Assembly: GCA_944380405.1 (NCBI GenBank)
Contig: CALWHO010000035.1
Span: 1-32,922, forward strand
Direction: 5' to 3'
DNA length: 32,922 nucleotides
From: an uncultured Lachnospiraceae bacterium
Lineage (GTDB): Bacteria > Bacillota > Clostridia > Lachnospirales > Anaerotignaceae
Part shown: one piece after another, positions 30,513 through 32,922 of the stretch
Position numbering within the stretch: the first letter of the stretch is position 1
How the letters are laid out: the number at the start of each line of letters is the position of its first letter
Position numbers and translations under genes: made by a program
The notes under the pieces: generated by a model
Database searches by the model: none
The model's input: the letters and a program-made list of their open reading frames with translations, nothing else
What the model was told of the DNA's origin: nothing

Positions 30513-32922
30513 ATGAAGAAACAGTTAAAGAAAGCAACAATGGACGGCAATACAGCAGCTGCTCACGCTTCCTATGCTTTCACAGAAGTTGCTACCATTT
30601 ACCCAATTACACCATCATCACAGATGGCTGAAATGATTGACGAATGGAGCGCTAACGGCAGAAAAAATATTTTCGGACAGACTGTAGACGTTAGAGAAAT
30701 GCAGCATGAAGGTGGCGCTGCTGGTGCTATGCACGGTGCTCTTCAGGGTGGTGCTCTTGCTTCAACATACACAGCAAGCCAGGGCCTTATGCTCATGCTT
30801 CCAAACATGTACAAAATAGCAGGTGAACTCCTTCCAGGCGTATTCAACGTAAGTGCTCGTGCTCTTGCTTCAAACGCTCTTTCTATCTACGGTGACCATC
30901 AGGACGTTATGACTTGCCGTAACACAGGTTTCACTCTTCTTGCAGGAAGCTCAGTACAGCAGGCTTTCCACATGACTTGTATAGCTCACCTTTCAGCTAT
31001 CAAGAGCAGAATTCCAGTACTTAACTTCTTCGACGGTTTCAGAACAAGCCACGAATATCAGAAGATTGAACTTATTGATTATGATGATCTTAAAGAATTA
31101 GTAGATATGGACGCTGTTAAGGCTTTCAGATCAAACGCTCTTAACCCAGATCACCCTGTATCAAGAGGTACAGCTAACAACCCTGATATTTTCTTCCAGG
31201 TAAGAGAAACTGTAAACAAATTCTATGAAAGAGTTCCAGGCATCGTTTTAGATTACATGAACAAGATCAACGATATCGCTGGTACAGATTACAGACTCTT
31301 CAACTACTATGGTGCACCAGATGCTGAAGACATCATCATCTCTATGGGTTCATCATGTGAAGTTATTAAAGAAACAATTGACTACATGAACGGCAAAAAA
31401 GGTGACAAGCTTGGTCTTGTTGAAGTTCACCTTTACAGACCTTTCGTAGCAGAAGCTCTTCTTGCAGAAATCCCTGCTTCAGTTAAGAGAATTGCAGTTC
31501 TTGACAGAACTAAAGAACCAGGCGCACTTGGCGAGCCTCTTTACCTTGATGTTAAGAACGTATTTGCTGATTCAGACAGAAAACCTCTTATCGTAGGCGG
31601 TCGTTATGGTCTTGGTTCAAAAGACTTCACACCTATGGATGTTATGGCTGTATATCAGAACCTTAGAACAGCTCAGCCAAAGAACGGCTTTACTGTTTCT
31701 ATCGTAGACGACGTTACAAACCTTTCACTTCCAGCTTATGCAGAACCATTTGACTCAACACCAGAAGAAAACTTCTCATGTAAGTTCTGGGGTCTTGGTT
31801 CAGACGGTACTGTTGGTGCTAACAAACAGGCTGTTAAGATCATCGGTGACCACACAGACTACAATGCACAGGCTTACTTTGCTTATGACGCAAAGAAATC
31901 AGGCGGTGTAACAATTTCTCACCTTCGTTTTGGCCCAGCTAAGATCAAAGGTTCATACCAGATCAAAGCTGCTAACTACATTGCTTGCCACAACCAGGCT
32001 TATGTAAACAAATATGCCCTTATTGATGACCTTAAAGAAGGCGGCAGCTTCCTTCTTAACACAATTTGGACACCAGAAGAACTTGATGCTAACCTTCCAG
32101 CTGATCTTAAGAGAAAGATCGTTGAAAAGAAAGCTAAGTTCTACACAATCGACGCTGTTAACATCGCTAAAGAAATCGGTCTTGGCGGACGTGTTAACAT
32201 GATCGTTCAGGCTGCATTCTTTGCAATTTCAAAAATCCTTCCTGTTGAAGATGCTGTTAAGTATCTTAAAGAACAGGTTAACAAAACATACGGTGCTAAG
32301 GGTCAGGATATCGTTGATATGAACTGTGCAGCTATCGATAAAGGTGTTACAATGTTCAAACAGATCGACGTTCCAGCTGAATGGGCTAATGCTACAGATG
32401 AAGGACATCAGCTTGATCCTAACATGCCAGAATACTTCAAGAACGTACTCTTCAAGATGGGCCGTCAGGAAGGCGACAAGCTTCCAGTATCTGCTTTCAC
32501 AGGTTATGAAGACGGTAGCTGGCCACCAGCATTTACTAAGTGGGAAAAGAGAGGTATCGCTATCGACGTTCCAACTTGGGATATGACAAAGTGTGTTCAG
32601 TGTAACCAGTGTTCAATGGTATGTTCACATGCAGTTATCAGACCAATGCTTCTTGATGAAAAAGAAGTTGCTGCAGCTCCAGAAGGCTATGATATGCTTG
32701 ACGTTAAGGGCTTCCCAGGCTTTGAAGGCATGAAATATCACCTTGCTATTTCTGGTATGGACTGTACAGGATGTGGCGTTTGTGTTAAGGTATGTCCTAC
32801 AAAGGCACTTTCTATGACAGGCTTTGCTGAAGTTAAAGATCAGATGGTTAAGAACTGGGATTACTCAGTTAACTGCGTAGAATACAAAGAAATCCCGGAA
32901 GCAAGAAAAGGCACAGTTAAAG
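30513..32922 (+). CDS. nifJ: Pyruvate:ferredoxin (flavodoxin) oxidoreductase, 3' end outside window
   Basis: Homodimeric PFOR: pyruvate + CoA to acetyl-CoA, CO2 and reduced ferredoxin. About 803 of the expected 1175-1185 residues are present. Domains in order: N-terminal pyruvate-binding domain (ATMDGNTAAAHASYAFTEVA, YPITPSSQMAE), domain II (LGLVEVHLYRPF), the gamma-type domain with FWGLGSDGTVGANKQ, and the ferredoxin domain with CVQCNQCSMVC (from C694) and CTGCGVCVKVCP. The C-terminal TPP-binding domain lies beyond the window. Codons are richer in C-ending Asn, Phe, Ile, Tyr than in neighbouring genes, as in highly expressed genes. It is central to energy metabolism in anaerobes. Confidence 0.96.
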   Translation, partial: MKKQLKKATMDGNTAAAHASYAFTEVATIYPITPSSQMAEMIDEWSANGRKNIFGQTVDVREMQHEGGAAGAMHGALQGGALASTYTASQGLMLMLPNMYKIAGELLPGVFNVSARALASNALSIYGDHQDVMTCRNTGFTLLAGSSVQQAFHMTCIAHLSAIKSRIPVLNFFDGFRTSHEYQKIELIDYDDLKELVDMDAVKAFRSNALNPDHPVSRGTANNPDIFFQVRETVNKFYERVPGIVLDYMNKINDIAGTDYRLFNYYGAPDAEDIIISMGSSCEVIKETIDYMNGKKGDKLGLVEVHLYRPFVAEALLAEIPASVKRIAVLDRTKEPGALGEPLYLDVKNVFADSDRKPLIVGGRYGLGSKDFTPMDVMAVYQNLRTAQPKNGFTVSIVDDVTNLSLPAYAEPFDSTPEENFSCKFWGLGSDGTVGANKQAVKIIGDHTDYNAQAYFAYDAKKSGGVTISHLRFGPAKIKGSYQIKAANYIACHNQAYVNKYALIDDLKEGGSFLLNTIWTPEELDANLPADLKRKIVEKKAKFYTIDAVNIAKEIGLGGRVNMIVQAAFFAISKILPVEDAVKYLKEQVNKTYGAKGQDIVDMNCAAIDKGVTMFKQIDVPAEWANATDEGHQLDPNMPEYFKNVLFKMGRQEGDKLPVSAFTGYEDGSWPPAFTKWEKRGIAIDVPTWDMTKCVQCNQCSMVCSHAVIRPMLLDEKEVAAAPEGYDMLDVKGFPGFEGMKYHLAISGMDCTGCGVCVKVCPTKALSMTGFAEVKDQMVKNWDYSVNCVEYKEIPEARKGTVK

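Overview
The window looks like chromosome from an AT-rich, strictly anaerobic Firmicute of the Clostridia, probably Lachnospiraceae-like. This is an inference from a pyruvate:ferredoxin oxidoreductase gene, S-layer-homology (SLH) surface proteins, BlaI/M56, FeoA/FeoB and FadR-type genes of clostridial flavour, strong AGGAGG ribosome binding sites, U-rich hairpin terminators and very A/T-rich spacers. No rRNA, tRNA, CRISPR array or intact prophage was seen.

Layout. 1-1.46 kb: 3' part of an SLH surface protein gene. 1.5-1.95 kb: dead, truncated IS200-type element. 2.0-4.8 kb: two divergent GGDEF (diguanylate cyclase) genes, the leftward one frameshifted in an A7 run. 5.0-6.2 kb: secreted stalk-domain protein. 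6.3-8.9 kb: ferrous iron uptake operon feoA-feoB plus a Cys-rich FeoB-associated membrane peptide, behind a promoter that carries a perfect dyad. 9.0-11.9 kb: large SLH protein whose apparent promoter contains a run of ten G. 12.0-13.6 kb: leftward dockerin/FN3 secreted protein gene with several lesions. 13.8-16.3 kb: BlaI-type repressor and M56 (BlaR1-like) sensor protease with two operators. 16.4-19.7 kb: endonuclease IV, a FadR/GntR regulator and ilvD, with paired operator-like repeats before ilvD. 19.8-21.8 kb: secreted stalk-like protein, HD phosphohydrolase, small membrane protein. 21.8-24.8 kb: leftward aminotransferase, msrA and HAD phosphatase. 24.9-28.9 kb: three-gene cytoplasmic module of leucine-rich-repeat protein, VWA/metallopeptidase-like protein and MoxR-type AAA+ ATPase. 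29.0-30.1 kb: radical SAM protein. 30.5 kb to the end: nifJ, cut by the window edge.

How it fits together. Most of the window is housekeeping or envelope function (iron uptake, branched-chain amino acids, DNA repair, oxidative repair, pyruvate catabolism). The less ordinary parts are the likely phase-variable promoter of the SLH protein, the LRR-VWA-MoxR module of unknown substrate, the M56 sensor with an unrecognised external domain, and several mononucleotide-tract lesions. The lesions could be real slippage, decay or assembly error. All functional calls come from reading motifs by eye; no database search was run.
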